Assembly (NCBI GenBank): GCA_964496695.1
Contig: CAZCBE010000003.1
Span: forward strand, 90,968-154,967
Length of the DNA stretch: 64,000 bases
Origin: SXTU01 sp964496695
GTDB lineage: Bacteria > Verrucomicrobiota > Verrucomicrobiia > Limisphaerales > SXTU01
Direction: 5' to 3'
Shown: in pieces, positions 25,357-34,083 of the stretch
Numbering within the stretch: position 1 is the first letter of the stretch
Layout of the letters: each line of letters opens with the position of its first letter
Notes under the pieces: generated by a model
The model's database searches: none
Told to the model about the DNA's origin: nothing
Seen by the model: the letters and a program-made list of their open reading frames with translations, nothing else
Program-made: the position numbers and the translations under genes

Positions 25357-25450
25357 CTTACTCCTGCTCCTACTCTTAATCTTAATCCTGCTCCGGCTGC
25401 TCGTTTGGGCCAGAGATTATGATTAACAGTAGGAGTAGGATTAGGATGAC
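25357..25450. repeat. Inverted repeat (CTCCTACTCTTAATC family) before flgF
   Basis: The arm TTACTCCTGCTCCTACTCTT... (25359 on) is matched by the inverted arm ...AGTAGGAGTAGGATTAGGAT (to 25447). A related, more perfect element lies at 48016-48102 between fliE and flgC. The rest of 25213-25486 shows no gene. Confidence 0.75.
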
Positions 25451-25486
25451 AGAGGGGAGGCTGCGGGGCGCAGCCTGACGGACTCC

Positions 25487-25771
25487 TCAATACACGCAGG
25501 CAAGCTCGAAGACCTCGCCGCAGCCGCATTCCAAACGGATGTGTGTCACGCGGTCGCCCTCGCGTTGCAGGGTCACCTTGGGAGCAGCGACAGAATGAGC
25601 GGCGTGATCACCCGGTGCGGACGGAACTGGTGATGGCTTCGGAGCGGGCTGGAAGGGCTTGAACACGGGAGCCGCGTTCCCCGCCTGTGGAATCACCTTG
25701 AGGCGGAACGTGGCTCCGTCGGCCGGGCGCGTGGTCTTGGGCACGGCCAGAGGGGCAAAGGCGTCGGTCAT
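25487..25771 (-). CDS. Small hypothetical protein with a C-terminal CxC motif
   Basis: 94 residues of unknown function. The N-terminal half is Pro/Ala-rich and probably disordered; the C-terminus is a short basic-acidic segment ending in RLECGCGEVFELACVY, where Cys-x-Cys and a later Cys could bind a metal or form a disulphide. No signal peptide or membrane helix. It lies 7 bases after motB and precedes flgF across a repeat, so it travels with the motor genes. The GC-rich codon use fits a real gene. No family was recognised. Confidence 0.65.
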   Translation of the reverse strand: MTDAFAPLAVPKTTRPADGATFRLKVIPQAGNAAPVFKPFQPAPKPSPVPSAPGDHAAHSVAAPKVTLQREGDRVTHIRLECGCGEVFELACVY

Positions 25772-25778
25772 GGCGGGG

Positions 25779-26516
25779 TCACTTGCCTATCTTGTCCGCG
25801 GTTTTCAGCATGAGCGAGACTCGGCGGTTGATCTCGTCCTCGGGGTTGAAGCGCGGCAATGGCTGCGTGTCCGCATAGCCGGAGACCTTGCGAATTTGCG
25901 GCAGCTTCACCCCGTGCTCCAGCAGGCTGCGCCGTGCCGCATTGGCGCGGTCGGTGGTGAGTTCCCACGGGCCGTAATCTTCCCGTGCGGGCTTGTAGCC
26001 CTGTTCGGTGTGACCCTCCAACTCCACGCGGAAGCTGGGATAGCGGGAGACCTGCCACGCGAGCGTGGAGAAGACCCAGCGGCCATACTCGGTGAAACGT
26101 GCGGAGTCCTTCTCAAAGACCGGCTTGCGATTGCGGTCGAAGATGCTGATGCGCAGGCCGTCGTTGTTGAGTTCCAGCTTCACCGTCTCCTCGTTGTCGA
26201 GGTCGGGATGCTTTTGCAGGGTGGCGAGCAGGTCCTCGTTGAGCCGGCGCAGCATGGTCAATTCGACGGCGGAGGCGGAGTCAAAGTTGCCCTGGCTGGA
26301 GCGCACCGCCTGCATCTCCTTGTTGGGGATGATGCCGGTGGACTGTTTGGTGATCGTGGAGAACGGATTGCTGAACGAGCGTGCGACGGCTTCCTTGATC
26401 TTCTCATCCTGGGAGCTGAGCCAGAGCACCATGAAGAGCGCCATCATGGCCGTGACGAAGTCGGCGTAAGCCACCTTCCACGAACCGCCGTGATGTCCGC
26501 CGTGCTTCTTGGCCAT
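25779..26516 (-). CDS. motB: Flagellar stator protein MotB
   Basis: 245 residues. The single N-terminal membrane segment carries the proton-channel Asp (Asp19) in VAYADFVTAMMALFMVLW. The C-terminal OmpA-like peptidoglycan-binding domain includes FRVELEGHTEQGYK, TTDRANAARRSLLEHG and IRKVSGYADTQPL. A His/Gly-rich start (MAKKHGGHHGG) precedes the membrane helix. It forms the stator with MotA, encoded 2 bases upstream. Proton rather than sodium coupling cannot be decided from sequence alone. Confidence 0.95.
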   Translation of the reverse strand: MAKKHGGHHGGSWKVAYADFVTAMMALFMVLWLSSQDEKIKEAVARSFSNPFSTITKQSTGIIPNKEMQAVRSSQGNFDSASAVELTMLRRLNEDLLATLQKHPDLDNEETVKLELNNDGLRISIFDRNRKPVFEKDSARFTEYGRWVFSTLAWQVSRYPSFRVELEGHTEQGYKPAREDYGPWELTTDRANAARRSLLEHGVKLPQIRKVSGYADTQPLPRFNPEDEINRRVSLMLKTADKIGK

Positions 26517-26518
26517 GG

Positions 26519-27382
26519 TTATTTCGCGGAGTTGAGGGACTTGAGCATGGTCTCCAGCTCGTCGGCGGAGGGCTTCACGTCACTGGTCAGCGCGCGCCGG
26601 GAGACTTCGATGGCCATGAGCGGGGCCATGCCGTTGGCGAAGCCGACGACGGCGGTGGCAATGCAGCGGATGTAGGCCGCCTCGGCCACGCCGATGAAAG
26701 CCAGGTTCACGGCGAGCGGGTTCAGGTAGCCGTAGGAAATCAAGATGCCGAGGAACGTGCCGACCAGTGCCGCGCCGACCTTGTGGCCGATTTCTTCGAT
26801 GGGGCCGTTGATCGAGGCCATGGTGACGACGATGCCGAGCACGGCGGCCACAATGCCGAAGCCGGGCATGGCATCGGCGGTCTTGGTGAGCACATCCACG
26901 GGGGCGTGGTGCTCGTCCTCCATGCTGTCAATCTCCACGTCGAGGAGCATCTTGAGCTGGTCGGGCTTGATCTTGCCATCAATGATCGGCTTGAGGCCGT
27001 TGCAGAGAAATTCCAGTGCGTGGTGGTTGTTCAGGAAGCTGGGATACTTCGAAAAGATGCTGCTGTTTTTCGGGTTCATCACATGCTCTTCGAGGGCTAT
27101 CATGCCGTTGCGGCGACCAAGGAGGAACAGTTCGTAGAGGGCCTTCAGCAAGTCTTCGTAGCTTTGCTTGTTATAGGGGGAGCCTTTCAACGCGTGGATG
27201 ATCTGTTTCACGAGGTCCATCAGCACCTTCTTCGGAGACATGATGATGAGCGCCCCTGAGGCCGCGCCGACAATGGTGACAATTTCGGACAAGTGCCACA
27301 GGGAGGCCGGGTGGCCGCCGGCCATGGAGAAGCCGCCCAGCACACAGAGCAGGACTACGATGCCGCCAATAATGATCGTCAT
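26519..27382 (-). CDS. motA: Flagellar stator protein MotA
   Basis: 287 residues with four membrane segments: MTIIIGGIVVLLCVLGGFSM, a helix around VTIVGAASGALIIM, and a C-terminal pair including DAMPGFGIVAAVLGIVVTMA and VGAALVGTFLGILISYG. The functionally important Pro residues (MPGFGIVAA, YLNPLA) are conserved. The cytoplasmic loop (residues about 60-150) contacts FliG. It follows fliA by 12 bases and precedes motB. Confidence 0.96.
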   Translation of the reverse strand: MTIIIGGIVVLLCVLGGFSMAGGHPASLWHLSEIVTIVGAASGALIIMSPKKVLMDLVKQIIHALKGSPYNKQSYEDLLKALYELFLLGRRNGMIALEEHVMNPKNSSIFSKYPSFLNNHHALEFLCNGLKPIIDGKIKPDQLKMLLDVEIDSMEDEHHAPVDVLTKTADAMPGFGIVAAVLGIVVTMASINGPIEEIGHKVGAALVGTFLGILISYGYLNPLAVNLAFIGVAEAAYIRCIATAVVGFANGMAPLMAIEVSRRALTSDVKPSADELETMLKSLNSAK

Positions 27383-27394
27383 GGCAAATGGGGA

Positions 27395-28222
27395 TTAGAC
27401 CGGGGAGGCGTCCTTCCGCCGGAGGTGGGCCTTGATCGAGAGAATGGCCTGGGAGTGAATCTGGCAGATGCGCGACTCGGTGACGCCGAACGCCTCGGCA
27501 ATCTCGCGCAGCCGCATGTCCTCAAAGTAGTAAAGGGCGAGCACCTTGCGCTGCATCTCCGGGAGCTGCTGGATGCGGGCGGAGATCAGGTCGGCGAGTT
27601 CGCGGCGGTTGACGCCGTCTTCGGGACTTTCAATTGACGTGTCAGCCACGCTTTCGTAGTTCGTCGCGCCGTCGTCGGAGTCGGAGTTCTGCGCGGCGTC
27701 GAGGCAGACGAAGGTCGCCGGTCGCACGTCCGCCAGCCAGCGGTGATACTCGACCAGGGGGATGTTCAACTCGCGGGCGACCTCGTTGTCCGTGGGCATG
27801 CGGCCGTGCCGCTGCTCGACTTCCTGCATGGCGAGCTGGATTTTCCGCGCCTTGTGGTGGACGGAGCGCGGCACCCAGTCGAGCTTCCGCAGTTCATCGA
27901 AGACCGAGCCCCGAATGCGGATGCGGGCGTAGGTCTCGAAGGAGGTGCCGGCGTGGGAATCAAAATTACGCACCGCGTTGAGCAGGCCGACGAGCCCGGC
28001 GCTGTGGAGATCGTCTGCGTCCACATGCGAGGGCAGGGCCATCGCGAGCCGGCCGACGACCGCCTTCACCAAAGGGAGATACTGGGTGATGAGGCCTTCC
28101 TCCGGCGCACTGCCGGCGGAGGCGTCCCGGCGATAGCGCTGCCAGAGTTCGGCGGCAGGCAATGAGCGGGGCTCCCACGCCATCTCGGTGGTTTCGGTTG
28201 GGGCAGGGCAGGTCGCGGTCAT
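27395..28222 (-). CDS. fliA: Flagellar sigma factor FliA (sigma28)
   Basis: 275 residues. Region 2: YLPLVKAVVGRLAMALPSHV, DADDLHSAGLVGLLNAVRNF and FETYARIRIRGSVFDELRKL followed by DWVPRSV. Region 4: LPEMQRKVLALYYFEDMRLR then EIAEAFGVTESRICQIHSQA. These identify FliA/WhiG-type sigma28. It should read the GCCGATA-type promoters seen before cheD and the second HDOD gene. No anti-sigma FlgM was seen in the window. An insertion-like acidic stretch (NSDSDDGATNYES) lies in the region 3 linker, as is common in this group. Confidence 0.95.
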   Translation of the reverse strand: MTATCPAPTETTEMAWEPRSLPAAELWQRYRRDASAGSAPEEGLITQYLPLVKAVVGRLAMALPSHVDADDLHSAGLVGLLNAVRNFDSHAGTSFETYARIRIRGSVFDELRKLDWVPRSVHHKARKIQLAMQEVEQRHGRMPTDNEVARELNIPLVEYHRWLADVRPATFVCLDAAQNSDSDDGATNYESVADTSIESPEDGVNRRELADLISARIQQLPEMQRKVLALYYFEDMRLREIAEAFGVTESRICQIHSQAILSIKAHLRRKDASPV

Positions 28223-28225
28223 ACG

Positions 28226-28465
28226 TTATCTCCCTTTGGGCTGGGCGGCGGGCGTCTCCGTGGCGGCGGTGGCGAACTTCTCCTGCTGGGCCTGGACGAA
28301 GCATTGGATCCACATCCGACCCCACCAGCGAAGCAGGAGCCCGCCGGCCAGTGCCGTCACGCTGGCGCGCCAGAGGGCGTCCGGCCAGGCGCTGGTCTGA
28401 GCAAGGCCGAAGCAAGCTCCAATCAGGAACCCAAGCAGGCCGCCAAGTATCATCAAAATCTTCAT
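28226..28465 (-). CDS. Small two-helix membrane protein
   Basis: 79 residues with two predicted membrane helices (ILMILGGLLGFLIGACFGLA and ALWRASVTALAGGLLLRWW) and a short Ala/Gln-rich cytosolic tail. Function unknown. It occupies the flhF-fliA gap, where many bacteria encode the MinD-like ATPase FlhG, but it shows no resemblance to FlhG. Spacing of 3 bases to fliA and 18 bases after flhF argues for co-translation in the operon. Confidence 0.7.
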   Translation of the reverse strand: MKILMILGGLLGFLIGACFGLAQTSAWPDALWRASVTALAGGLLLRWWGRMWIQCFVQAQQEKFATAATETPAAQPKGR

Positions 28466-28483
28466 TCGTCGCCGTAAGGGTGT

Positions 28484-29617
28484 TTAGCAGGTCGTTTGCC
28501 AGCGAGTTCCCGGCGGAGGGAAAGTGGTGGAATCCCTCGATTTTCCAGTGAAAATACCTGTCAAAAGCGCTTCTGGACTCGCGGTCCGGAAGTCGCCCGG
28601 AACATTTTGCCCGGCTCCTAGGAAGCGCAGGGCGACGTTTGTGCCGAAGACGAGATTCCAGAGTTTTCCTTGGCGTGGCTCCTCGTCTAGGTGGGTCAGC
28701 ACCAGATCGGTGAGGGGCAGGCCGGACCAGGCGCGGGCCTGGCTGAGCAAAAGTTGCGTGTCGTAGGCGGCGTTGAGGACGAGATGGATTTGGGCGTGCG
28801 GCCAGATGGCGAGCCGTTGACGTAGGCTGGCCAGGGCCACCGGATCACGCGCATCCACGCCGGGCAGGTCCACGAACCCAATTTCGCCCGGACCAATGGC
28901 GGCGGTGGTGTCCCACGCACGCTCGACCGGCACGCCGAGAATCTCACCATGCACGCTGAGGCTCTCGGCGGTGTTGGCGGTCTGGCCGTCCAGCCGCCAG
29001 ACGCGGGCGGACTGCCCCTCCAGCAGCACCGCCTGGGTGAGCCACTTGCACAGGGCGGTGGTCTTGCCGGCACCCGGGGGGCCGAGAAACACATGCAAAG
29101 GACGGGACTCCTGCACGGGCGTCAGGGCAGGGGCGTTCCACAACTGCGTCATCACTTCGCGGGCGCAGGCCATCTCCTCGCTGAATTGTGCGGGCGGGGT
29201 TTCGCCATGGCGGAGTTGCAACTGTTCGATCACGCGCTGTGCATGGAGCGGGAGCAGCCCGACCTTCTGGAGCACCTGGCCGATGCGCCAGCCGGTGGCA
29301 TCGGGCACAGGCTCGTAAGCGAAATCGGGCACGGCCTCTTCGCGCACTGGTGGCGGGGCGACGGGGCGGGCAGGCTGCACAACCAGATCCCGCAGCGCGG
29401 CGATTTCGCGGCGCAGGTCGCCGAGTTGATCTGACGCCGCCGGGGGGGCGTCCGGCACGGCGGCGGTCACCTCGATGCGCGGCTTTTGCCACAAGCGCGT
29501 GAAGCCGGGCGCCGGGAGCTGCCGGACATTCAGCACCACGGCTTCGGGCCCAAGCTGCTCGCGAATTTGCGCGACGGCCTCGGCGGCGGAACCGGCGATG
29601 AAGGTTTGCGTGGGCAT
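28484..29617 (-). CDS. flhF: Flagellar SRP-like GTPase FlhF
   Basis: About 377 residues. N-terminal B domain (MPTQTFIAGSAAEAVAQIRE), an N domain (residues about 105-165), then the SRP-type G domain: P-loop FLGPPGAGKTTALCKWL (about 177-194), RVWRLDGQTANTAESL and LVLTHLDEEPRQGKLWNL. The G3 motif reads FVDLPGVD rather than the usual DTAG, a notable divergence. FlhF controls the place and number of flagella. ATG 29617 is preferred over the ATG 9 bases upstream. Its usual partner FlhG is not adjacent. Confidence 0.92.
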   Translation of the reverse strand: MPTQTFIAGSAAEAVAQIREQLGPEAVVLNVRQLPAPGFTRLWQKPRIEVTAAVPDAPPAASDQLGDLRREIAALRDLVVQPARPVAPPPVREEAVPDFAYEPVPDATGWRIGQVLQKVGLLPLHAQRVIEQLQLRHGETPPAQFSEEMACAREVMTQLWNAPALTPVQESRPLHVFLGPPGAGKTTALCKWLTQAVLLEGQSARVWRLDGQTANTAESLSVHGEILGVPVERAWDTTAAIGPGEIGFVDLPGVDARDPVALASLRQRLAIWPHAQIHLVLNAAYDTQLLLSQARAWSGLPLTDLVLTHLDEEPRQGKLWNLVFGTNVALRFLGAGQNVPGDFRTASPEALLTGIFTGKSRDSTTFPPPGTRWQTTC

Positions 29618-29644
29618 TGCTAACACCGGAGGTCAGGCTCCGGT

Positions 29645-29742
29645 CGGCTGAAAAATTTCAAATTGGAGATTTCAGATTTCAAAGAGGCAAGGTCGCTTGG
29701 AGCTTGTTTGGAACTTGGATTTTGGGATTTGGAATTTCGGTC
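29645..29742. repeat. AT-rich imperfect inverted repeat (AATTTCAAATTGG family), flhA|flhF
   Basis: The left arm AAATTTCAAATTGGAGATTT (29653 on) is imperfectly inverted in the right arm GGATTTTGGGATTTGGAATT (to 29738). It matches the character of the longer element at 43664-43926. It overlaps the last codons region of flhA (stop at 29744). Confidence 0.65.
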
Positions 29743-29743
29743 C

Positions 29744-31855
29744 TCATTCCGGGCAGGGCACCACGGCCATGTTCTGCACTTCCACGCGCGCGGGGACTTC
29801 GTTGTAGGACAGCACGGCGAGGTCGGCGAAGGTGGTCTCGAAGAAACGACGGAAGGCGAGGCGGATTTGCGGTGCGCAGAGCACCACCGGGGCGTGGCCG
29901 GTGGCCAGCATCTGCGACACGAACTTGGAGAGGGACTCGACCACATGCCGGGCCAGGCGCGGCTCCATGGTGAGCGTGATCTCGCTGGGCGACTGCCGGA
30001 GGCCCTGGGCGATCTGCTGCTCCAGGCGTGGATCGAGCGTGATGGCCCGGAGCGAGCCGTTGTCCTGCTGGAAGGGCTTGGCAAGCTGCGAGCCGAGGGC
30101 GCGGCGGGCGTGTTCGGAGAGTTCGTCGGGGTTCTTCGTCAGGTGCGCGTAGTCGCCGACCTTCTCCAGGATGCCCGCGAGATTGCGGATGGAAATGCCC
30201 TCGGCGAGGAGGTTTTGCAGGATGCGCTGCACCTGGCCGACCGTGAGCTGCGCTGGAATCAATTCGTTCACGACGGTCGGGTGCGTCTGCTTCAGGTTGT
30301 CGAGCAGCACCTGGACATCTTGGCGCGTGAGTATCTCGTGGCAGTGGCGGCGGACGGTTTCGGAGAGATGCGTGACGAGGACGGACGCGGCATCCACGAC
30401 GGTGTGACCGCTGACCTCGGCGTGCTTGCGCTCGACATCCGTGATCCACGTCGCGGGCAACTGAAACACCGGCTCGACCGTGGGCACGCCCTTGAGCTGG
30501 GCCTTGCTGTTGGTCGCATTCATCGCCAGCCAGTAGCCGGGCATCAGCTCGCCCTTGCCCATTGCGTTGCCTTTCACCAGAAACCGGTATTCGTTCGCGC
30601 CGAGCTGGAGATTGTCGCGGAGGCGGATGGGCGGGATGAGCAGGCCCATCTCCGAGGCGAAGTTGCGGCGGACGCCGGTGACGCGTTCGAGGAGGTCGCC
30701 GCCCTTGCGCGTGTCGGCCAGGCTCACGAGGCCGTAGCCCAGCTCGATCTGCAACGTGTCGAGCGAGAGCAAGTTTTCCATCTTGTCCGGGGCGGCGGCG
30801 GTGCCAGGCGTGGCGGGGGCACCGGGCTTGGCACCTGCGGCTCCGGCGGCAGTCTTCGCTCCAGCCCCGGCCTCAACGGTGTCCGGGAAAAGATTGTGGC
30901 GCTTCATCGTCTCGGCGAGCAGCCAGACCGCGACGGCGAGGCCGAGGAACGGGACCGTAGGCAGGCCGGGGACAACGGCCATGATCAGGAGCATGCCCGC
31001 CAGCAGCATCAGCACGCGGGGCGAGTAGAAGAGCTGTTTGCCCAGCTCCTTGCTCAGTTCATCCTTCGAGGCCGCGCGCGTGACCAGGATGCCGGCGGCG
31101 ACGGACGTGATGAGGGCAGGAATCTGCGAGACGAGACCGTCACCGATGGAGAGCAGCGTGAAGCGTTCGAGGGATTCACCGATGGTCATGCCCTTCTGCA
31201 TGATGCCGATGGCGAACCCGCCGACGATGTTGATGACCGTGATGAGCACGGCGGCGATGGCGTCGCCGCGCACGAACTTGCTCGCGCCGTCCATCGCGCC
31301 ATAGAAGTCCGCCTCCTGCTCGACCTTGCGGCGGCGGGCGCGGGCCTGCTCCTCGTTGATGACGCCGGCGTTCAGCTCGGCATCAATGGCCATCTGCTTG
31401 CCGGGCATGGCGTCCAAGGTGAAGCGCGCGGCGACTTCCGCGATGCGGCCGGCACCCTTGGTGATGACGATGAAGTTGATGAGGACGAGGATGGCGAAGA
31501 CAACGAGGCCGACGACGTAGTTGCCGCGCACCACAAAGTTGCCGAAGGCCTCGATGATGTGGCCCGCGTAACCGTCGAGCAGGATGAGCCGGGTGGAGGC
31601 GACGTTGAGCGCGAGGCGGAACAGCGTGACGATGAGCAGGAGCGTGGGAAACCCGGTGAAGTCCGCCGGCTCCTTCACATAAAGAATCACCAAGGCGATA
31701 AGCAACGCCAGGGCGATGCTCAGGGCGAGGAGCAAATCCAGCAGGAACGGCGAGACCGGCAGGATGAGCAACATGATGATGCCCAGGAAACTGCCGGTGA
31801 GCCAGAGGTCACCCTGCTTGAGGAGGCGGCTGATGCTGGAGGTTAGATTTGCCAC
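29744..31855 (-). CDS. flhA: Flagellar export gate protein FlhA
   Basis: About 703 residues. An N-terminal half with eight membrane helices starts with LLKQGDLWLTGSFLGIIMLL and includes the FHIPEP-region motifs RLALNVASTRLIL and DAMPGKQMAIDAELNAGVI. The cytosolic half includes LLSLDTLQIELGYGLVSLAD and the C-terminal GHAPVVLCAPQIRLAFRRFF. It is the nonameric export gate of the flagellar type III system. The listed start is the GTG at 31855, the first before the conserved sequence; an ATG at 31900 would add residues encoded within the upstream repeat. The stop region is contributed by the downstream repeat. Confidence 0.95.
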   Translation of the reverse strand: MANLTSSISRLLKQGDLWLTGSFLGIIMLLILPVSPFLLDLLLALSIALALLIALVILYVKEPADFTGFPTLLLIVTLFRLALNVASTRLILLDGYAGHIIEAFGNFVVRGNYVVGLVVFAILVLINFIVITKGAGRIAEVAARFTLDAMPGKQMAIDAELNAGVINEEQARARRRKVEQEADFYGAMDGASKFVRGDAIAAVLITVINIVGGFAIGIMQKGMTIGESLERFTLLSIGDGLVSQIPALITSVAAGILVTRAASKDELSKELGKQLFYSPRVLMLLAGMLLIMAVVPGLPTVPFLGLAVAVWLLAETMKRHNLFPDTVEAGAGAKTAAGAAGAKPGAPATPGTAAAPDKMENLLSLDTLQIELGYGLVSLADTRKGGDLLERVTGVRRNFASEMGLLIPPIRLRDNLQLGANEYRFLVKGNAMGKGELMPGYWLAMNATNSKAQLKGVPTVEPVFQLPATWITDVERKHAEVSGHTVVDAASVLVTHLSETVRRHCHEILTRQDVQVLLDNLKQTHPTVVNELIPAQLTVGQVQRILQNLLAEGISIRNLAGILEKVGDYAHLTKNPDELSEHARRALGSQLAKPFQQDNGSLRAITLDPRLEQQIAQGLRQSPSEITLTMEPRLARHVVESLSKFVSQMLATGHAPVVLCAPQIRLAFRRFFETTFADLAVLSYNEVPARVEVQNMAVVPCPE

Positions 31856-31883
31856 GGTCAGGGGGTGAGGTTGAGGCGCGGAG

Positions 31884-32053
31884 AAATGCCCAATTCCCAA
31901 TCTTCAACGCCCAATGAATGACCAGTCGCCAATGACCGATGACCGGCGGGTGAGCATCGCGCCCCGAACCGGCGGAAAGCCGGCCGAGTCGCTCCCCATT
32001 GAGCATTAAGCATTGGGCATTGATTGGTCATTGCGTCATTGGCCATTCGTCAT
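31884..32053. repeat. Tandem/inverted (CCAATGA)n repeat element, flhB|flhA
   Basis: Direct copies of CCAATGA / GACCAGTCGCCAATGACC on the left are answered by TTGGTCATTG-type copies on the right (GGGCATTGATTGGTCATTGC, 32015 on), around a GC-rich core. Related elements lie at 33915-34082, 35399-35515 and 47189-47611. It supplies the flhB stop codon. Confidence 0.85.
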
Positions 32054-33138
32054 TTTACCAGCGAGCCTTCCATGTAGTAGCGGTAGCGGTTCACGCGATA
32101 GACCCATGCGAGCACTTCCGCGACTGCGGCGAAGAACTGAGCAGGAATCTCGCCACCCACCCGGCCATACTTGAAGAGCATGCGAGCGAGGGGCTTGTTT
32201 TCGAGGATCGGGATCTGATGCTGGCCGGCAATTTCCCGGATGCGGAGGGCGTTCAGGCGCGAGCCTTTGGCCACGATCACCGGGGCTTTCATCGTCTTGC
32301 GGTCGTAGCGCAAGGCGATGGCGATGTGGGTGGGGTTGACCAGAATTACATCGGCTTTGGGCACATCCTGGAACATTTTGCGCTTGGCGAGCTGCATCCG
32401 CTTGCGCTTTTGCTGGGCTTTGACCTCGGGATTGCCTTCGCTGGCCTTGCCTTCCTCCTTCACTTCTTCCTTGGTCATCATCATATCCTTCTGCATGCGG
32501 AAGACCTGCCAGGCGTAGTCGGCCAAAGCGATGAGCACGAGCACCCCGCCGACGCGCCAGAGGATGCGTCCGGCAGCACCGGTCATGAATTCGGCAATTC
32601 TTGCCGGGCTGACGGCGGTGAAGAAGATCGGGTCATCCAAGACACGCATCACCTCGCCGTAGGACAGCCCGATCACGACGGCGAGCTTGATGGCGTTGAC
32701 CACGGCGGGCATGAGCGAACGCACGGAAAACATGCGTTGCAGTCCGGCAATGGGGTTCACCCGTTCCCACTGGCCCTCCAGTGCTTCGGACGCGGTGCGG
32801 AACCGGCTTTGCATCCCGCCCGCCAGCAGGCCGCCGGCGAGGCCGGCGACGGCCACGGGCCAGACGCATTGGCCAAAGGTCGTCATGCCGCCGATGAAGT
32901 AAGCCTGCATGCCGTCCAGCGTGACCGGCCACTGATGCAGGTGGCCGAGCACGCCGCTCATGGTAAGGACCATGCGCCCCCAGATTTCTGCGCCAGTGAA
33001 AGAGAGCGCCGTCAGCCCGCCGCCGAGGACGAAGACCGTCTGCACCTCGACGCTGCGCGGGAACTGGCCGCGCTTCAGCGCCTCTTCCAGGCGCTTGGGC
33101 GTGGCTTGCTCTGTTTTGTCGCTGCCGGATTCGCTCAT
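32050..33138 (-). CDS. flhB: Flagellar export apparatus switch protein FlhB
   Basis: 362 residues. An N-terminal EQATPKRLEEALKRGQ signature, four membrane helices, and the autocleavage motif N268-P-T-H271 in DVILVNPTHIAIALRYD, followed by the C-terminal ENKPLARMLFKYGRVGGEIP. FlhB binds FliK and switches export from rod/hook to filament substrates. The TGA stop lies at the boundary of the repeat at 31884-32053, giving the C-terminus EGSLVK. It follows fliR by 7 bases. Confidence 0.96.
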   Translation of the reverse strand: MSESGSDKTEQATPKRLEEALKRGQFPRSVEVQTVFVLGGGLTALSFTGAEIWGRMVLTMSGVLGHLHQWPVTLDGMQAYFIGGMTTFGQCVWPVAVAGLAGGLLAGGMQSRFRTASEALEGQWERVNPIAGLQRMFSVRSLMPAVVNAIKLAVVIGLSYGEVMRVLDDPIFFTAVSPARIAEFMTGAAGRILWRVGGVLVLIALADYAWQVFRMQKDMMMTKEEVKEEGKASEGNPEVKAQQKRKRMQLAKRKMFQDVPKADVILVNPTHIAIALRYDRKTMKAPVIVAKGSRLNALRIREIAGQHQIPILENKPLARMLFKYGRVGGEIPAQFFAAVAEVLAWVYRVNRYRYYMEGSLVK

Positions 33139-33145
33139 GGGTGCG

Positions 33146-33907
33146 TCAGCCGGCGAGGAGGCCGGCGATGTTCAACACGTCGTGAGGCAGGCGGCGGAGC
33201 CAGTTGGAGATGTGCTGGGCCATGAGGTTCAGGGAAAGCCCGAAAACCATCAGGCCCGCGATGGTGCGGATGGCGAAGCTCTCGGTGAACACGTTCATCT
33301 GTGGCACTGCGCGGCCCAGCACGGCGAAGACGAGCGAGATCACGAACGACACGGAGATGAGGGGCGCGGCCATCAACAGCGCGACGAGGAACATCCGGCT
33401 GGACTGCGCCAGCACATTGGCGAAGAGCGGTTCATTCAGGCCAGCGCGACCGGCGGGCAAGGCCTGATAGCTCTGCTGAAAGGCCACGAGCAGCCAGTGA
33501 TGCAGGTCCAGGGCCAGAAACAGGATGGCGGCGAGGTAGTAGAGGATGGTGCCGGGCGCTTCGGAGCGGCTCTCGCTAAAGGGGTTCAGGGTCGAGGCCA
33601 TGCCCAGGCCCATCTCCTGCGTGATGATGGCCCCGGCCACGTCGAGCATGTAGAACGCCATGCGGGCCACGAACCCGAAGAGCACGCCCACGCCGACCTC
33701 CTTCACCATCAGCAGCACGAACTCGAACAGGCTCACCTTGGCCAGCGACATCGGCGGCAGCCCGGGTGCGATGAGGAAGGCGATCAGCACGCACAGCGCC
33801 AGCCGGATCTGCGTGGGGACGTTTCGGGCATTGAAGACCGGGAACACCGCCATCAGCGCGCTCACGCGGGCGAAGACCAGCATCCAGTTGGTGAACTCGA
33901 AGGGCAT
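33146..33907 (-). CDS. fliR: Flagellar export protein FliR
   Basis: 253 residues from the ATG at 33907 (MPFEFTNWMLVFARVSALMA); typical length. Six hydrophobic segments include QIRLALCVLIAFLIAPGLPP, the FliR-typical AFYMLDVAGAIITQEMGLGM with ASTLNP, and LHHWLLVAFQQSY. Part of the FliPQR core of the type III gate. The frame continues 23 codons upstream into the repeat at 33915-34082, which I exclude because it reads as repeat-derived sequence. Confidence 0.94.
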   Translation of the reverse strand: MPFEFTNWMLVFARVSALMAVFPVFNARNVPTQIRLALCVLIAFLIAPGLPPMSLAKVSLFEFVLLMVKEVGVGVLFGFVARMAFYMLDVAGAIITQEMGLGMASTLNPFSESRSEAPGTILYYLAAILFLALDLHHWLLVAFQQSYQALPAGRAGLNEPLFANVLAQSSRMFLVALLMAAPLISVSFVISLVFAVLGRAVPQMNVFTESFAIRTIAGLMVFGLSLNLMAQHISNWLRRLPHDVLNIAGLLAG

Positions 33908-33914
33908 GGGGGAG

Positions 33915-34082
33915 GAATGACCAATGTTCAATGACCAATGACCAATGAATGCCCAAGCCCGGATGTCCAACGGCAACCGGAGGCTTCGACACAGATGATC
34001 GTGCGAGCTGGCGTTGCCGCGCCGCAGCCGCCATTGGTCATTGGGAATTCATTGGTCATTGGAAATTGGGAATTGGTCATTC
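33915..34082. repeat. Tandem/inverted (GACCAAT)n repeat element, fliR|fliQ
   Basis: The left part holds several GACCAAT copies (33918-33950); the right part holds the inverted form (CATTGGTCATTGGGAATTCA..., 34031-34079). The central core differs from the other copies. It fills almost the whole gap between fliR and fliQ. Confidence 0.9.
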
Positions 34083-34083
34083 C

